Source: Cellulophaga fucicola
GTDB taxonomy: Bacteria > Bacteroidota > Bacteroidia > Flavobacteriales > Flavobacteriaceae
Reading direction: 5' to 3'
Assembly: GCF_900119145.1 (NCBI RefSeq)
Contig: NZ_FPIY01000001.1
Location: forward strand, 1,302,001-1,366,000
Length of the DNA stretch: 64,000 bases
The notes beneath the pieces are model-generated. The model was given only the letters and a program-made list of their open reading frames with translations. It ran no database searches and was not told the origin of the DNA. Positions 62,356-64,000 of the stretch are shown here, in pieces. The position numbers and the translations under genes are program-made. Numbering within the stretch: the first letter of the stretch is position 1; each line of letters begins with the position of its first letter.

Positions 62356-62494
62356 GCCGAGTGGTATTTCCTTGTTTTTAAAAACTGGAATACCTTTTGC
62401 GTAAGAAAATACATTCCGCAGTTTTACGGAACATTAATCTAAATAGTTATGTCTGTTTATCCTTAGACAGCAAACTTTATAAATTACATAATAT
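62356..62494 (+). other. Long, potentially structured secA leader
   Basis: About 140 nt between the predicted start of transcription and the secA ATG. Three hairpins can be drawn: 62363-62394 (GGTATTTCC with GGAATACC, with an inner GTTTTT/AAAAAC), 62414-62431 (TTCCG with CGGAA) and 62450-62469 (TGTCT with AGACA). A five-codon frame (62449-62466, MSVYP) starts just inside the last. The leader is much longer than others in the window (0-20 nt in most). Confidence 0.4.
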
Positions 62495-64000
62495 ATGAGT
62501 TTCATTAATTCCGTGCTAAAGGCCTTTGTTGGTGATAAAGCCAAAAAAGATGTTAAGCAACTACAGCCTTTAGTTGACCAAATTAAAGCGTTTGAGCAAA
62601 GTTTAGAAGCAATTAGTTTAGATGAACTAAGGGCAAAAACTGTAACGTTTAAAGAAAAGTTACAGGCTGATACTAAAGAGTTAAATGATAAAATAGATGC
62701 ACTTAAGAAAGAAGTAGAAGCATCTACAGATATAGATAAGAACGAGGATATTTATACTGAAATAGACCGTTTAAAAGAAGAAGTATACAAAACATTAGAG
62801 GTTTCGTTAACAGAACTTTTACCAGAAGCTTTTGCTGTTGTAAAAGAAACTGCTAAACGTTTTACAAACAACACAACACTTACTGTTACCGCTACAGAAT
62901 ACGACAGACTTTTATCTGGCTCTAAAGACTACGTTTCTTTAGAAGGCGATAAAGCTCTTTGGAAAAACTCTTGGGATGCTGCTGGTAAGCAAGTAACTTG
63001 GGACATGATACATTATGATGTACAGTTAATTGGCGGTATAGCATTGCACCAAGGTAAAATTGCAGAGATGCACACTGGTGAAGGTAAAACATTAGTAGCA
63101 ACACTACCTGTTTACCTAAATGCACTAACTGGTAATGGTGTTCACCTTGTAACAGTTAACGATTACCTAGCAAAAAGGGATAGTGCATGGATGGCTCCTA
63201 TTTTTCAGTTTCATGGATTTACAATTGACTGTATAGACCACCACCAACCTAATTCTGATGCACGTAGAGCTGCATACAACGCAGACATTACTTATGGTAC
63301 AAATAACGAATTTGGTTTTGATTATTTGCGTGATAACATGGCACATTCACCATCAGACTTAGTACAACGCCCTCAAAACTTTGCTATTGTAGATGAAGTA
63401 GATTCTGTTTTAGTTGATGACGCACGTACACCATTAATTATATCTGGTCCTGTACCAGAAGGAGATAGACATGAATTTAACGAGCTTAAACCTAAGGTTG
63501 CAGATATCGTTAAAATTCAAAAACAATATCTTACTGGTGTTTTAGCTGAAGCTAAAAAATTAATTGCTAGTGGAGATACTAAAGAAGGTGGTTTTCAATT
63601 ACTACGTGTTTTCCGTGGTTTACCTAAAAATAAAGCTCTTATAAAATTCTTAAGTGAAGAAGGTATTAAGCAGTTGCTACAGAAAACAGAGAATTTCTAT
63701 ATGCAAGATAACAACCGTGAAATGCCTACGGTAGATGAAGAGTTGTTATTTGTTATTGATGAAAAAAATAATCAGATAGAATTAACAGATAAAGGAATTA
63801 AACACATCTCTGGAGATGTAGATAGCGATTTCTTTATAATGCCTGATATTGGTGTAGAAATTGCACAAATAGAGAATCAAAATCTTGACATAGAAAAAGA
63901 AGCTGAACTTAAGGAAGAGTTATTTAAAGATTTTTCTATTAAGAGTGAGCGTATCCATACTATGAACCAATTACTAAAAGCTTATACTCTTTTTGAAAAA
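62495..64000 (+). CDS. secA: Protein translocase subunit SecA (partial, 3' end outside window)
   Basis: Motor ATPase of the Sec export pathway; 502 codons visible of about 1100 expected. The N-terminal helix region [25 protein letters not shown] is followed by a helical insertion typical of Bacteroidota SecA (about 50-100, Lys/Glu-rich). Nucleotide-binding domain 1: [29 protein letters not shown] (Walker A about 192), [29 protein letters not shown], and the [20 protein letters not shown] block (Walker B about 300). The preprotein cross-linking domain follows. The frame is open at the right edge. Confidence 0.97.
   Translation, partial: MSFINSVLKAFVGDKAKKDVKQLQPLVDQIKAFEQSLEAISLDELRAKTVTFKEKLQADTKELNDKIDALKKEVEASTDIDKNEDIYTEIDRLKEEVYKTLEVSLTELLPEAFAVVKETAKRFTNNTTLTVTATEYDRLLSGSKDYVSLEGDKALWKNSWDAAGKQVTWDMIHYDVQLIGGIALHQGKIAEMHTGEGKTLVATLPVYLNALTGNGVHLVTVNDYLAKRDSAWMAPIFQFHGFTIDCIDHHQPNSDARRAAYNADITYGTNNEFGFDYLRDNMAHSPSDLVQRPQNFAIVDEVDSVLVDDARTPLIISGPVPEGDRHEFNELKPKVADIVKIQKQYLTGVLAEAKKLIASGDTKEGGFQLLRVFRGLPKNKALIKFLSEEGIKQLLQKTENFYMQDNNREMPTVDEELLFVIDEKNNQIELTDKGIKHISGDVDSDFFIMPDIGVEIAQIENQNLDIEKEAELKEELFKDFSIKSERIHTMNQLLKAYTLFEK

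Noticed and set aside
62449-62466. Five-codon frame (MSVYP) before secA as a SecM-like leader peptide
   Set aside because: It is too short to reach the ribosome exit tunnel, has no arrest motif, and such a frame is likely by chance. It is kept only as a detail of the leader.

Overview
The window is an AT-rich stretch of chromosome from a member of the Bacteroidota, almost certainly the family Flavobacteriaceae. The evidence is a SusC/SusD pair, a type IX secretion (T9SS) C-terminal sorting domain, Bacteroidota-type promoters (TTG, about 19 bp, TAnnTTTG) with little use of Shine-Dalgarno sequences, a candidate 6S-Flavo RNA, a bacillithiol gene (bshC) and several families known mainly from flavobacteria (DUF6452, DUF6048, CCC-motif membrane proteins). 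Gene density is high. No tRNA, rRNA, insertion sequence, prophage or CRISPR array was seen, and no gap without a gene exceeds 300 bases. I could not assign the genus.

Layout. 1-13.2 kb is housekeeping: a LysM/PBP1-like protein cut by the left edge, guaA, a PLP decarboxylase with bshC, a carboxypeptidase-regulatory-domain protein, an LD-carboxypeptidase, rocD, rlmD and two small envelope proteins. 13.2-32.6 kb is a complete maltodextrin/starch utilisation locus. Its leftward arm is susC, susD, a SusE/F-like lipoprotein, a T9SS-secreted GH13 amylase and a small lipoprotein. Its rightward arm is a LacI-type regulator, an MFS sugar transporter, beta-phosphoglucomutase, a GH65 phosphorylase and two GH13 lipoproteins. 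32.6-40.4 kb holds an acyl-CoA carboxylase operon, a PgpH-like HD phosphodiesterase, a thiolase and an NlpC/P60-like protein. 40.4-42.8 kb holds rny, a 6S-like RNA, zapA and a coiled-coil protein. 43-53.5 kb holds an M23 peptidase, a TonB receptor, a cysteine desulfurase, an Smr protein, a DUF2752/CCC-motif cassette and recQ. 53.7-64 kb holds kdsD, tatC, a carboxymuconolactone-decarboxylase-like protein, lptB, pssA, a DUF4105 protein, an ABC-F ATPase, a core-deleted methyltransferase relative, a 43-residue membrane protein, a cobalamin adenosyltransferase, a DUF2795 protein and secA (cut by the right edge).

How the genes fit together. In the starch locus, secreted and lipoprotein amylases would cut alpha-glucan outside the cell and in the envelope, SusC/D would import oligosaccharides, the MFS carrier would move maltose or maltodextrin across the inner membrane, and GH65 phosphorylase plus beta-phosphoglucomutase would yield glucose and glucose-6-phosphate without spending ATP on the phosphorylated half. 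A LacI regulator sits between the arms, and the intergenic DNA holds a palindrome and a repeated element that could be its operators.

Most of the window is ordinary core genome, and I found no clear new system. The items most worth a second look are an NlpC/P60 protein whose catalytic Cys is Ser, a methyltransferase relative that has lost its SAM-binding core, the repeated intergenic element in the starch locus, a terminator inside the sus operon, a secA promoter lying in the upstream gene's terminator followed by a structured leader, and a RecQ without zinc-ligand cysteines.
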